Of a DNA stretch of 51,415 nt, positions 23,923 to 31,495 are shown one piece after another. The translations under genes and the position numbers were made by a program. The first letter of the stretch is position 1, and every line of letters begins with the position of its first letter. The notes below the pieces were generated by a model. The model was not told the origin of the DNA, did not search any database, and was given only the letters and a program-made list of their open reading frames with translations. Source of the stretch: Bacillota bacterium (lineage in GTDB: Bacteria; Bacillota; UBA4882; UBA8346); NCBI GenBank assembly GCA_023402395.1, contig JAEYGI010000036.1, forward strand, positions 1 through 51,415. Direction: 5' to 3'.

Positions 23923-24216
23923 TAACCGAATGACCGTTGGGACCTGCTCGCCATCAGTTTTCAATAACTAAATGAAATTTGGGGCCGGCTCCCCCTTCTC
24001 TTTCAGCAACCAAATGAGAACTGGGACCAACTCCCCATGTTATTTCAACTACCGAATAAGAAGTGGGAGCAACTCCCCTTCCTCTTTTAATAACTGACTA
24101 AGAAGTGGGGCCGGCTCCCCATGCTCTTTCAGTAACCAAATGAACACTGGGACCGGCTCCCCATGCTTTTTCGTTAACCGAATGACATACTTCGATTGTC
24201 CCCAAAGTTTCGCAGG
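23923..24216. repeat. Array of seven 42-nt units (array 2), 2 x 21-nt period
   Basis: Units start at 23923, 23965, 24007, 24049, 24091, 24133 and 24175, each exactly 42 nt. They begin TAACYRAATGA, have a central GGGRCCGGCTCCCC-type palindrome and end CATGCTCTTTCAG. The first and last are most diverged. A minus-strand frame stays open through five units, giving a 14-residue repeat (LLKEHGEPAPLL), but this follows from the multiple-of-three unit length and there is no start site. The array fills the divergent gap between the DUF2087 gene and Phd-Uma2 (23740-24383). The rest of the gap is AT-rich, and promoters could not be fixed. Confidence 0.8.
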
Positions 24217-24383
24217 TAATCTAGGAAGCTTTTGCGAATGCTGCTTCACTCATTGGCAAAGTCGAGCGAGGATTGGCGGGCGGTTCGGAGTTTAACTGAT
24301 TGGAAAAAGTTGATGATTTGGAAATAATTTGATATGATTGAATTGGCTAATTTGGCTAAAATGGCCATGACTGGAGGTTCGCG

Positions 24384-25118
24384 ATGCTTGTCAATTCCAC
24401 TGATCTCAAAAACAATCTCGGCAAATATTTACGGTTATCGGCCAGGGAAGAGATCATCATCACCAGCAACGGCCGGAAGGTAGCTAAATTGTCCGCTTAT
24501 GAGGAGCCGGATCAAGCGCCGGCCGCTACCGGGCGGGTCGGGGAAGAGGCCCGGCGGTACGAAGCGGCGCCACGCAGGGCCTCCTATGAGGAATTTCTTG
24601 AATTGACCGAAACCAGCGATGAGCGGTACGAGTACATCAATGGGGAAATTTACTGGCTCGCCTCATCACAGGTCGAACATCAAAAAATCCTCAGCGAACT
24701 CCATTTCCTTTTCTATAACTGGTTTCAAGGGAAGAAGTGCCGGCCGATGCTGGCTCCGTTCGATATTACCCTGAAACGGGACGAGGAGCATCCGAACGTC
24801 GTCCAGCCCGATCTGATGGTCATCTGCGACCTTGAGGAGAACCTGAATGAAAAGGGCTACTATATGGGAGTACCCGCCCTGGCGCTAGAGATCATCTCCG
24901 AAGGCACCCGCGGCAAGGACTATATCAAGAAGCTGGATTTGTACATGTCCACCGGGGTGGCGGAGTACTGGATCGTCAATCCCTTAAACCGGGAAGTGAG
25001 CGTCTATCAGTTTGAAGCGAACAATCTCCGGAAGAACGCGACCTACAAAAACGAGGAGACCGCAGTCTCTTATCATTTCCCCGGATTGGAAGCGGCTTTG
25101 GCGAAGATCTTCGCCTGA
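24384..25118 (+). CDS. Phd/YefM antitoxin-like domain fused to Uma2-family (DUF820) nuclease domain
   Basis: GGAGG lies upstream of the ATG. Residues 1-45 (MLVNSTDLKNNLGKYLRLSAREEIIITSNGRKVAKLSAYEE) match the N-terminal DNA-binding half of Phd/YefM antitoxins. After a linker (50-70), residues ~72-244 are a Uma2/DUF820 domain with a PD-(D/E)xK-type core: SYEEFLELTETSDERYEYINGEIYW, VVQPDLMVICD, PALALEIISEGTRGKDYIKKLDLYMSTGVAEYWIVNP. D-E-K residues are in place, so nuclease activity is possible. No separate toxin gene is adjacent. Uma2 genes often spread in multicopy families; biological role is unknown. Confidence 0.88.
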   Translation: MLVNSTDLKNNLGKYLRLSAREEIIITSNGRKVAKLSAYEEPDQAPAATGRVGEEARRYEAAPRRASYEEFLELTETSDERYEYINGEIYWLASSQVEHQKILSELHFLFYNWFQGKKCRPMLAPFDITLKRDEEHPNVVQPDLMVICDLEENLNEKGYYMGVPALALEIISEGTRGKDYIKKLDLYMSTGVAEYWIVNPLNREVSVYQFEANNLRKNATYKNEETAVSYHFPGLEAALAKIFA

Positions 25119-25150
25119 CCGCCTCCAATCTCCGGTAAACTCGGGACCGT

Positions 25151-25804
25151 TCAGCCGCTGCTGGCGATCCGTTCCGCCAGCTCCCGCATGGCCCGCGCCG
25201 CCGCCCGGATATCCGGCCGGCCGAAGATCGCCGAAACCACCGCGATGCCGCGGATGCCCGAGCCGCACAGTTCCAGCGCGTTATGCTCGTTAATGCCGCC
25301 GATGGCCACCACCGGAACCCTCACCGTGGCGGTAAGCCGCTGCAATTGCCCGTAATCGACCTCGGTAGCGTCCAGTTTGGTTCCGGTGGGGAAAACCGCG
25401 CCGGCTCCCAGATAATCGGCGCCGTCGCCCTCGGCCTCCAGCGCCTGATCGCAATCAGCCACTGAAACCCCGAGGATCCGGTCCGGGCCCAGCAGCCGCC
25501 GGGCAGTCCGGGCCGGCATATCGTCCTGGCCGATGTGCAGGCCGGCCGCGTCCACGGCCAACATCACGTCCAACCGGTCATTGATGATCAAGGGCACCCC
25601 ATAATGATCGGTGACCCGTTTCACCCGTTCCGCCGCGGCGATGAACTCGCCGGTAGCCAGCGACTTTTCGCGCAATTGAACCAGGGTGGCGCCGCCCTCA
25701 ATCGCCTGCTCCACCTGTTCTTCCAGCTTGCCTCCGTTCAGCCAGGCGCGATCGGTGACCACGTAGAGCCGGAGGTCGAACGACGGAACTCCCGGATTAT
25801 TCAT
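25151..25804 (-). CDS. thiE: Thiamine phosphate synthase
   Basis: ThiE joins HMP-PP and HET-P to make thiamine phosphate. The TIM-barrel sequence has LRLYVVTDRAWL, GGATLVQLREKSLATGEF, VPLIINDRLDVMLAVDAAGLHIGQDDMPA, GVSVADCDQALEAEGDGADYLGAGAVFPTGTK and VPVVAIGGINEHNA. The start ATG at 25804 overlaps the thiM stop region (25797); a GTG four codons earlier is an alternative. About 217 aa. It is the last gene of the thiD-thiM-thiE operon. Confidence 0.95.
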   Translation of the reverse strand: MNNPGVPSFDLRLYVVTDRAWLNGGKLEEQVEQAIEGGATLVQLREKSLATGEFIAAAERVKRVTDHYGVPLIINDRLDVMLAVDAAGLHIGQDDMPARTARRLLGPDRILGVSVADCDQALEAEGDGADYLGAGAVFPTGTKLDATEVDYGQLQRLTATVRVPVVAIGGINEHNALELCGSGIRGIAVVSAIFGRPDIRAAARAMRELAERIASSG

Positions 25805-26606
25805 GATACTTCCCACCCTTCGTCAGATCCGCCGCTCCCAACCGGCCGACCCAGTCCAGCAGGCGGACCCGGAAAGTACCGGTTCCTTCCTCCGGCCCCA
25901 ATCCGGCTTGGGCTTTTTCGCCGGCCAGACCCATGGCCATGATTCCGGCGCAGGCCGCCAGGTAATAATCATCGCTCGCTCCCGCGCAACAGCCGACCAG
26001 CGCGGTGGCCATGCAACCGGTTCCGGTCACTTTGGCCAGGATCGGATGTCCATTATCAATAAATCCGATTCTAGCCCCATCGGTGATGATATCGGTGGCG
26101 CCGGTGACGGCCACCACGCAACCCAGTTTGCGGGCCAGTTCGGCGGCGACCGCTTCCCCGCCGGCACCGGTGTCCGCCGCATCCACACCCCGGGTTTGAG
26201 CCGACAGCCCGGCTAGAGTTTTGATCTCCGACATATTTCCCCGGAGCACGGCCAGTTTAAGCTCATCGAGCAACCGGGCGGCGGTTTCTGTCCGCAACGT
26301 GGTGGCGCCCACGCCCACCGGATCCAGAATGACCGGAATCCCCAGTTCATTGGCTTTCTTTCCGGCCTGGAACATTGACCGGATCGTCCGGCTATTCAGC
26401 GTGCCGATATTGATCACCAGCGCCGAGGCGATGGCCACCATCTCCTCGACCTCTTCCTCGTCGTCGGCCATTACTGGCGATCCGCCCAGCGCCAGCACGA
26501 TGTTGGCGCAGTCATTGACCGTCACATAATTGGTGATCTGGTGAACCAGTGGCTTTTTGGCTTTTACCTCGTCCAACAGCCGGGCGATGGCATTGATTGT
26601 TTCCAT
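25797..26606 (-). CDS. thiM: Hydroxyethylthiazole kinase
   Basis: ThiM phosphorylates 4-methyl-5-hydroxyethylthiazole for thiamine salvage. Key parts: PLVHQITNYVTVNDCANIVLALGGSPVMADDEEEV at the N-terminus, VILDPVGVGATTLRTETAARLL, AVLRGNMSEIKTLAG, VVAVTGATDIITDG, and the anion-hole/catalytic VTGTGCMATALVGCC with the active Cys. Length 269 aa is usual. GAAGGG precedes the ATG. It overlaps thiE and follows thiD by about 80 nt. Together with the lack of thiC/thiG here, this points to salvage rather than de novo synthesis. Confidence 0.96.
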   Translation of the reverse strand: METINAIARLLDEVKAKKPLVHQITNYVTVNDCANIVLALGGSPVMADDEEEVEEMVAIASALVINIGTLNSRTIRSMFQAGKKANELGIPVILDPVGVGATTLRTETAARLLDELKLAVLRGNMSEIKTLAGLSAQTRGVDAADTGAGGEAVAAELARKLGCVVAVTGATDIITDGARIGFIDNGHPILAKVTGTGCMATALVGCCAGASDDYYLAACAGIMAMGLAGEKAQAGLGPEEGTGTFRVRLLDWVGRLGAADLTKGGKYHE

Positions 26607-26684
26607 TAATAATCAACCCTTCTTTCACAAAAATCGAACAGCGCTTCTTTAGAAAATGAATCCCTCCGGCCAAATTCGATGGGC

Positions 26685-27491
26685 CTATTCGTCGGAGAGC
26701 CCCGCTTTTTGCCACAATTCGTAAAAATGATGGGTCGGCCCCACGCCTTTGCCGATCTCCAGGGCGTGAGCGATGGCTATAGTCAGATAGGCCTTGGCCT
26801 CCCGCACCGCCTCAACCATCGGCCGCCCCTTGGCGAGGTTCGCGGCGATAGCCGCCGACAGCGTGCATCCGGTGCCGTGCGTGTTCTTGGTGGGGATCCG
26901 TCCGGCCCGGAAATAATGATAGTCGCTTCCGTCGAATAAGATATCGGTGGCCTCGTCCTTGAGATGGCCTCCTTTAAGGAGCACCCGCTTCGGACCCAGT
27001 TCCCGGATGCGCGCCGCTGCCGCTTTCATGTCGCTCACGGTCGCAATGGGCATCCCGGCGATGATCTCCGCCTCGGGCAGATTGGGAGTCACCAGATCGG
27101 CCAGAGGCAGGAGCTTGGCCACCAGTGCGGCCACGGCCTCCGGCTGCAGCAAGTGAAACCCGCTTTTGGAGACCATCACCGGGTCAACCACAATGTTTTT
27201 GGCCTGATACCGGAGCAAATGGCCGCTGATCGCCTCAATGGTCTCCGTCCGCGAGACCATGCCGATCTTCAAGGCGTCGACCTCGATATCCTCGTAGATC
27301 GCTTCGATCTGTTTGCCGACGATCCCGGCCGAGATGTCCTCCACGGCCAGCACCCCTTGGGTATTCTGGGCGGTTACCGCCGTAATTACGCTCATTCCGA
27401 AAACGCCGTTGGCCGAGAATGCCTTCAGATCGGCCTGAATTCCCGCGCCGCCGCTGGAATCGGACCCGGCGATGGTCAATGCTTTCTTCAT
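26685..27491 (-). CDS. thiD: Hydroxymethylpyrimidine/phosphomethylpyrimidine kinase
   Basis: ThiD carries out two phosphorylations of HMP to HMP-PP. The start ATG at 27491 (MKKALTIAGSDSSGGAGIQADLKAF) has GAGGTG upstream; a 20-codon upstream extension runs through the leader and is discarded. Motifs: AGSDSSGGAGIQADLK, VDPVMVSKSGFHLL, LVTPNLPEAEIIAG, VLLKGGH and THGTGCTLSAAIAANLA with the catalytic Asp/Cys region. About 268 aa. It is first in the operon behind a TPP riboswitch with terminator. Confidence 0.96.
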   Translation of the reverse strand: MKKALTIAGSDSSGGAGIQADLKAFSANGVFGMSVITAVTAQNTQGVLAVEDISAGIVGKQIEAIYEDIEVDALKIGMVSRTETIEAISGHLLRYQAKNIVVDPVMVSKSGFHLLQPEAVAALVAKLLPLADLVTPNLPEAEIIAGMPIATVSDMKAAAARIRELGPKRVLLKGGHLKDEATDILFDGSDYHYFRAGRIPTKNTHGTGCTLSAAIAANLAKGRPMVEAVREAKAYLTIAIAHALEIGKGVGPTHHFYELWQKAGLSDE

Positions 27492-27523
27492 TGCAATTTC
27501 ACCTCGTTCCAGAAATAGACCGT

Positions 27524-27562
27524 AGTAAAACAAAAAGCACAAACCAGTCAAGGTTTGTGCTT
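27524..27562 (-). terminator. Intrinsic terminator of the TPP riboswitch expression platform
   Basis: On the minus strand AAGCACAAACC-TTGACT-GGTTTGTGCTT forms a perfect 11-bp stem (27535-27562) followed by TTTTTGTTTT. It sits between the TPP aptamer and thiD, 33 nt before the thiD start, as in transcription-attenuating riboswitches. TPP binding should favour termination. Confidence 0.92.
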
Positions 27563-27587
27563 CAACACCAAAATCGGTATTGCGCCA

Positions 27588-27682
27588 TCACTTCCCTCCG
27601 CTGGCATGATCCAGATCAGGTTTAAAGGGTTAAAGAACTCATCGGTTCTTATTCTCAGCCGGCCTCTCCGGCTCCCCTAGTG
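27588..27682 (-). ncRNA. TPP riboswitch (THI element)
   Basis: Reading on the minus strand the conserved aptamer elements are all there: CTAGGGGAGCC at the 5' end, GGCTGAGAATAAGAACC, then AACCTGATCTGGATCATG and CCAGCGGAGGGAAG. The GCCGGAGAGGCCGGC stem is the variable P3-type helix. It controls the downstream thiD-thiM-thiE operon by the adjacent terminator. Confidence 0.97.
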
Positions 27683-27717
27683 GTCGGAATAATATATTCG
27701 GTTGAAATACTTTCTTT

Positions 27718-27746
27718 ATCATACCATAATCGAAAAATAATGACAA
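27718..27746 (-). promoter_or_regulatory. Promoter of the thi operon
   Basis: On the minus strand TTGTCA (27741-27746), a 17-nt spacer and TATGAT (27718-27723) lie about 35 nt upstream of the TPP aptamer, giving a plausible start of the riboswitch RNA near 27711. Confidence 0.7.
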
Positions 27747-27841
27747 TAGCGAAGGATTTCGGCGGTAACCGGCGAATTATTTCCGATATGTTATGGTTAA
27801 ATTGAAAAACGACATTATTGCGACGAAAAGTGGGAATCGCC

Positions 27842-28909
27842 ATGAAACTGAGCTTTAATCTTGATATCAACAAAATCAAGCCCGGTATGATCCTGGCCCA
27901 GGATATCTTTGATCACGAAAAGCTGCTGCTGGCTCAGGGTACCGTCTTCAAACCGTACTATATCGACAAATTGAAGGCGCGCGGGATCACCAAGGTCTCC
28001 GTTCACGTCGGCACAGGCTTTTATGACGAGATTCTTTCCAATCCGATGCAGAAATTTTACACCGAATCCTATGAGACGGTGGCTTCTCTCATCGACCTGT
28101 TGAAAAAGGGTGAGCCGGTGTCGATCATCCAGATCCTTCCCCTGATTCAGCAGATGATGGAGAACGTCTTCGTCAACGGCGATTCGATGCTGCTCTTGAC
28201 CGGCTTCCGGGGCGAATACGATTACTATTACGCCCATTCCCTCGATGTCTGCATCTACAGCCTGATCACGGCCAAAGCCCTGAATCTGGACTACGACCAG
28301 GCCGCGATTCTAGGAGCGGGGGCGCTGCTCCACGATGTCGGCAAGACGAAGGTGCCGGACCAGATCCTCTTTAAGCAGGGCAGCCTGACCGTGGCCGAAT
28401 TCGAGGAGGTAAAGAAGCATTCCTGGAACGGCTACGAGATTGTCAGCAAAATTTACGGGCTGGACCCCAAAGTGGCCGAGATCGTCCTGCGGCATCATGA
28501 ACGCTGCGACGGCAGCGGCTATCCGGACAATCTGAAGGGTGACGCTCTGGACACTTTGACGAAGCTGGTCTCCATCGCCGATATTTACGACGCGCTCACC
28601 TCCGACCGCGTTTATAACAAAAAGATCTTGCCGCACGAAGCCGCCGAATATCTGGTTTGCATCTCGGGCTCGCTGATCGACGCCGATCTCGTCAAAATAT
28701 TCCTGCAAAATGTGGCGATCTATCCCCAAGGCTGCCAGGTGCTGCTGAACACCAACGAAGTGGCCATCGTGCTCGATTCCAACCCGGCCATGCCGTTGCG
28801 GCCGAAGCTGAAGATCATCACCGACAAGGATCGCAGGCCCTTGCTGATGCCGGTCGAATGCGCCCTGCAATCTCATCCCACGGTGTTGATTACGCAGATC
28901 TTCAATTAA
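27842..28909 (+). CDS. HD-GYP domain protein, putative c-di-GMP phosphodiesterase
   Basis: The ATG at 27842 (MKLSFNLDINKIKPG) is preferred over a TTG eight codons upstream. The first ~130 residues (KIKPGMILAQDIFDHEKLLLAQGTVFKPYYIDKLKARGI) are the N-terminal domain commonly found before HD-GYP. The catalytic domain has HSLDVCIYSL, LLHDVGKTKVPDQIL (HD), VLRHHERCDGSGYPD (HHE...GYP) and VSIADIYDALTSDRVY. These residues match an active c-di-GMP phosphodiesterase. There is no receiver or membrane domain. It stands alone, transcribed away from the thi operon, with a terminator downstream at 29018-29048. Confidence 0.93.
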   Translation: MKLSFNLDINKIKPGMILAQDIFDHEKLLLAQGTVFKPYYIDKLKARGITKVSVHVGTGFYDEILSNPMQKFYTESYETVASLIDLLKKGEPVSIIQILPLIQQMMENVFVNGDSMLLLTGFRGEYDYYYAHSLDVCIYSLITAKALNLDYDQAAILGAGALLHDVGKTKVPDQILFKQGSLTVAEFEEVKKHSWNGYEIVSKIYGLDPKVAEIVLRHHERCDGSGYPDNLKGDALDTLTKLVSIADIYDALTSDRVYNKKILPHEAAEYLVCISGSLIDADLVKIFLQNVAIYPQGCQVLLNTNEVAIVLDSNPAMPLRPKLKIITDKDRRPLLMPVECALQSHPTVLITQIFN

Positions 28910-28959
28910 TTTGCCGTTTCAAAGTGGACGCGGTGATTCAACCCGGCGAAACCTTTATG

Positions 28960-29004
28960 ATCAAGCTGACCCCGGCTAAGATCTGGGGTTGTTTGAGGAG
29001 TGAG
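28960..29004. repeat. 45-nt direct repeat, left copy
   Basis: ATCAAGCTGACCCCGGCTAA...GGGGTTGTTTGAGGAGTGAG recurs at 30742-30785 with one C missing and no other change. The two copies flank the lipoprotein gene at 29066-30616. The left copy is preceded by GCCGTTTC plus 38 nt, the right copy by GCCGTTTC plus 2 nt. Confidence 0.85.
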
Positions 29005-29017
29005 CTTAGTTATTAAG

Positions 29018-29048
29018 AAAGGCGATTGACCTATGGTCAACCGCCTTT
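29018..29048. terminator. Bidirectional terminator between HD-GYP gene and lipoprotein gene
   Basis: AAAGGCG-A-TTGACC / GGTCAA-C-CGCCTTT with loop TAT forms a near-perfect 13-bp stem with one mismatch. It is flanked by TTTTA on the plus side and TTTCTTAAT on the minus side. It can end both convergent transcripts. Confidence 0.8.
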
Positions 29049-29065
29049 TAAGTACTTATCCCTAT

Positions 29066-30616
29066 TCACCTTGGCGGACAAACCCAAGGAATCTCAATGG
29101 ACGCAGCGGAAGACACATACACCCCATCCCCCGCCGTATACCCGGTGCTGACCGAAAACATGTAGGTTTGACCAGTTTTGAGGTCAGAAGGATATGCGGG
29201 CCAATAATCACAGCTTGCTTCGCCCGTCGAGGCGACCCCCCAATCGTCTCTGTAAATGGTATATCTGCTATTCCCCCCTTGGATTGGAGGATCCCATGCA
29301 AATCGGATCATAATTGAATTGTTGCTCCAAACCGGATTATTCACGATACGCAAGTTGGTAGGCGGATATGGGTAGAGACCGCCGAAGTTGATTGAATCAT
29401 AATGGAAAGAATCAATCGACAACCTGGTGGGCCAGAAATACCAGCCCCTTTCCTCATTGGTCACACTTAAATATAACGTTCCTTCCAGGCCGGACTTGGA
29501 CCACGATCCGTCATCCGAAGTCACGGTGACGGTGGCGATATCGGGTCCGTTAGTGCTTTGTTTAAAATGAATCACGGTTCCCTTCGCCGATTTATTCTGC
29601 CCCCTGACATACCCCGACGCAGTATAAATCAACGAATGGCCAACAAAATCCAGTTCGTAAACAGTATCCCAATCCACATTACGGCTGGCCGGTTGAAACG
29701 TCCATTTATCGCGACTCGGTCTGATCTGGACTGCCTCGTTCAACGTGGGGGAAGTCCATAAACCGCTTGTGTCAGTAGTTGCCGTAGCAAGTACCGCCGA
29801 CCCGTCGGACCGAAGGAATTGAATTTCGATTCCCCCCACCCCTTGATTGGTCATATCGTCCCGGACGTAACCGGAAAGGGTGTAGGGCCGGGCTTGAGAA
29901 GCTTGTTTGGTAAGGCTGAAAGTACCGTTACTGGTGGTTCCCGTCCCTCCTTGCGTGAAGCTCCCGATAAGGTTGTTCCCGGTTCCCAACCGGTATTTGC
30001 CGCTTAACACGTAGACCGGTTGATTCGGATACCGCACCGAGAAGCTGAACTTATCATCCGGTCCGGCGTAGCCGCTGATTGGCCCCTGCCCGAGAATCGA
30101 AGACAAAGATCCGGAGATCGCGCCGTCCGTGGCCAGGGTTACGTCCATGGTTCCGTTAATGCCCAAACTGGAGATCGTCCAGTTTCCGGAATAGGTCCCC
30201 CGGTATAAGTTATCCCCGGCCGGTGCGAGATCAAAGCTTCCCGAACCCGACCCTTGACTGAAAGCGCCCGTCAATCGGCTTCCATCTTGGCTCCATGTCC
30301 CTTGCATGGTATAGGTGGAAGACCCCGGATACGAATAAGAAAGGGAGAACGTAGCGTCATTGGAAGTACCACTGATAACCCCGGCATCAATCCCGGAGTC
30401 GGAACCAGAGAGCACTCCGCTCAATTTCCCGTCTTGGGCAATCACTAAATACACCGTGCCGCTTCCCGGTCCGATACCCTGACCGGTCCAATTCCCATAC
30501 CATCTTCCGGCATAGGGACTGTCGTAAGGCTCCCGGCTTCCCCCTCCGCCGCCGCAACCGGTGACGGCGAGGAGCAGCATCAACAGCAAAATCATCAGTC
30601 GTTTCAGAGTTAACAT
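29066..30616 (-). CDS. Secreted lipoprotein with beta-sandwich repeats (516 aa)
   Basis: The N-terminus (MLTLKRLMILLLMLLLAVTGC) is a lipoprotein signal with lipobox AVTGC, Cys21 being the lipid site, then a GGGGGS spacer. Residues ~35-130 and ~135-235 are two related segments (AGRWYGNWTGQ...GSGSFDLAP; YRGTYSGNWTIS...SNGTFSLT). Next come two carboxypeptidase-regulatory-like segments (YTLSGYVRDDMTNQGVGGIEIQF; YTASGYVRGQNKSAKGTVIHF). The end is an FN3-like domain (PYPPTNLRIVNNPVWS...YTIYRDDWG...GQTYMFSVS). It has no enzyme signature, so an adhesive or surface role is likely. AAGGGAG is immediately before the first ATG, which is close, so the true start could differ slightly. Confidence 0.85.
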   Translation of the reverse strand: MLTLKRLMILLLMLLLAVTGCGGGGGSREPYDSPYAGRWYGNWTGQGIGPGSGTVYLVIAQDGKLSGVLSGSDSGIDAGVISGTSNDATFSLSYSYPGSSTYTMQGTWSQDGSRLTGAFSQGSGSGSFDLAPAGDNLYRGTYSGNWTISSLGINGTMDVTLATDGAISGSLSSILGQGPISGYAGPDDKFSFSVRYPNQPVYVLSGKYRLGTGNNLIGSFTQGGTGTTSNGTFSLTKQASQARPYTLSGYVRDDMTNQGVGGIEIQFLRSDGSAVLATATTDTSGLWTSPTLNEAVQIRPSRDKWTFQPASRNVDWDTVYELDFVGHSLIYTASGYVRGQNKSAKGTVIHFKQSTNGPDIATVTVTSDDGSWSKSGLEGTLYLSVTNEERGWYFWPTRLSIDSFHYDSINFGGLYPYPPTNLRIVNNPVWSNNSIMIRFAWDPPIQGGNSRYTIYRDDWGVASTGEASCDYWPAYPSDLKTGQTYMFSVSTGYTAGDGVYVSSAASIEIPWVCPPR

Positions 30617-30741
30617 CTCCCTTGTCTATTAGTTATAATTTGGGACAATCCGCTTTGTTGAATTTCTGCTCAATTATTAAACACCATTTTAATTAATCCT
30701 TCATTTTTTCTTCATAATTTTTGGAATTTAGCCGTTTCCGA

Positions 30742-30785
30742 ATCAAGCTGACCCGGCTAAGATCTGGGGTTGTTTGAGGAGTGAG
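30742..30785. repeat. 45-nt direct repeat, right copy
   Basis: This is the partner of 28960-29004, identical but for one base deletion in the CCCC run. It lies upstream of the lipoprotein gene start. The remainder of 30617-30892 is AT-rich and has only the terminator at 30821-30850. Confidence 0.85.
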
Positions 30786-30820
30786 TCCCGATAGATCTAA
30801 ACAAGTCCGTACCAAACAAT

Positions 30821-30850
30821 AAGACCGCCGTTTCCGGCGGTCTTGGTTTT
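30821..30850. terminator. Terminator downstream of small helical gene
   Basis: AAGACCGCCG / CGGCGGTCTT (30821-30844) is a perfect stem, followed on the plus side by GGTTTT and on the minus side by ATTGTTTGG. It lies about 45 nt past the stop of the minus-strand gene 30893-31210. Confidence 0.7.
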
Positions 30851-30892
30851 GCCGTTCGGCTATTCAATTGTCAGGACGGAGAGCGCGCTCGC

Positions 30893-31210
30893 CTACCGCT
30901 GGTCGGTGATCCCGAACTCCCGCCAAGTCTCGACCGGTAACTCGATCTTCACCTGCTTGCGGGCTTCCGAATAATAATCGTGCAATTGCTCCAGATATTC
31001 GCCGCACTCGGCGGTCTTCTCCATCATCCGCGCCTTGAAGCCCAATTTGCTGTTGTGAGCATTCTGGGCCTTGGCATGGCAGGCGGTCATCCGCGCCATA
31101 AAATCGCTGTCGATGCCCCGCCGCGCCAACGCCTCGGCATGAACCGCGAGTCCGGCCAGCAGTTCTTCGGCCCGGCCCAGTTGAGTCAGGATACTTGCGC
31201 TTTTACTCAT
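30893..31210 (-). CDS. Small helical hypothetical protein (105 aa)
   Basis: AAAGGAG precedes the ATG at a good distance. The protein (MSKSASILTQLGRAEELLAGLAVHAEALARRG...ETWREFGITDQR) is predicted to be all-helical, probably a helical hairpin or small bundle, with many Ala/Glu/Lys and no membrane segment or metal motif. It ends in a short conserved-looking PVETWREFGITDQR. No family is recognised. It stands alone with its own terminator. The 21-nt periodic array 3 lies upstream of its start. Confidence 0.7.
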   Translation of the reverse strand: MSKSASILTQLGRAEELLAGLAVHAEALARRGIDSDFMARMTACHAKAQNAHNSKLGFKARMMEKTAECGEYLEQLHDYYSEARKQVKIELPVETWREFGITDQR

Positions 31211-31495
31211 GTTCCATTACTCCTTTGTAATGATATGTTCGTGGCACGGCCCGGGTTCCGTTGCTTGATTTGATTATACCACCACTGATGGTTGTAGTCA
31301 ATGGTGTAATTAATCACAAGTAACGATGGTTTCCCTTTAAATTCGCTGGTATAATTGCTAATAATTTTTTAGAATTTTTATTTACTTCCCGGTTTATGAT
31401 ATTAAACCCGCTCATGTCGCTGATATGGATGTAATAAACGGGGTAGATCAAGTCTTCATAGTTCCTGGAAAAGTCTCAAATGAACCGTTGCGGGT

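Noticed and set aside
24049..24249. 66-codon minus-strand frame with a 14-residue repeat
   Set aside because: It arises from the 42-nt unit length; no start signals.
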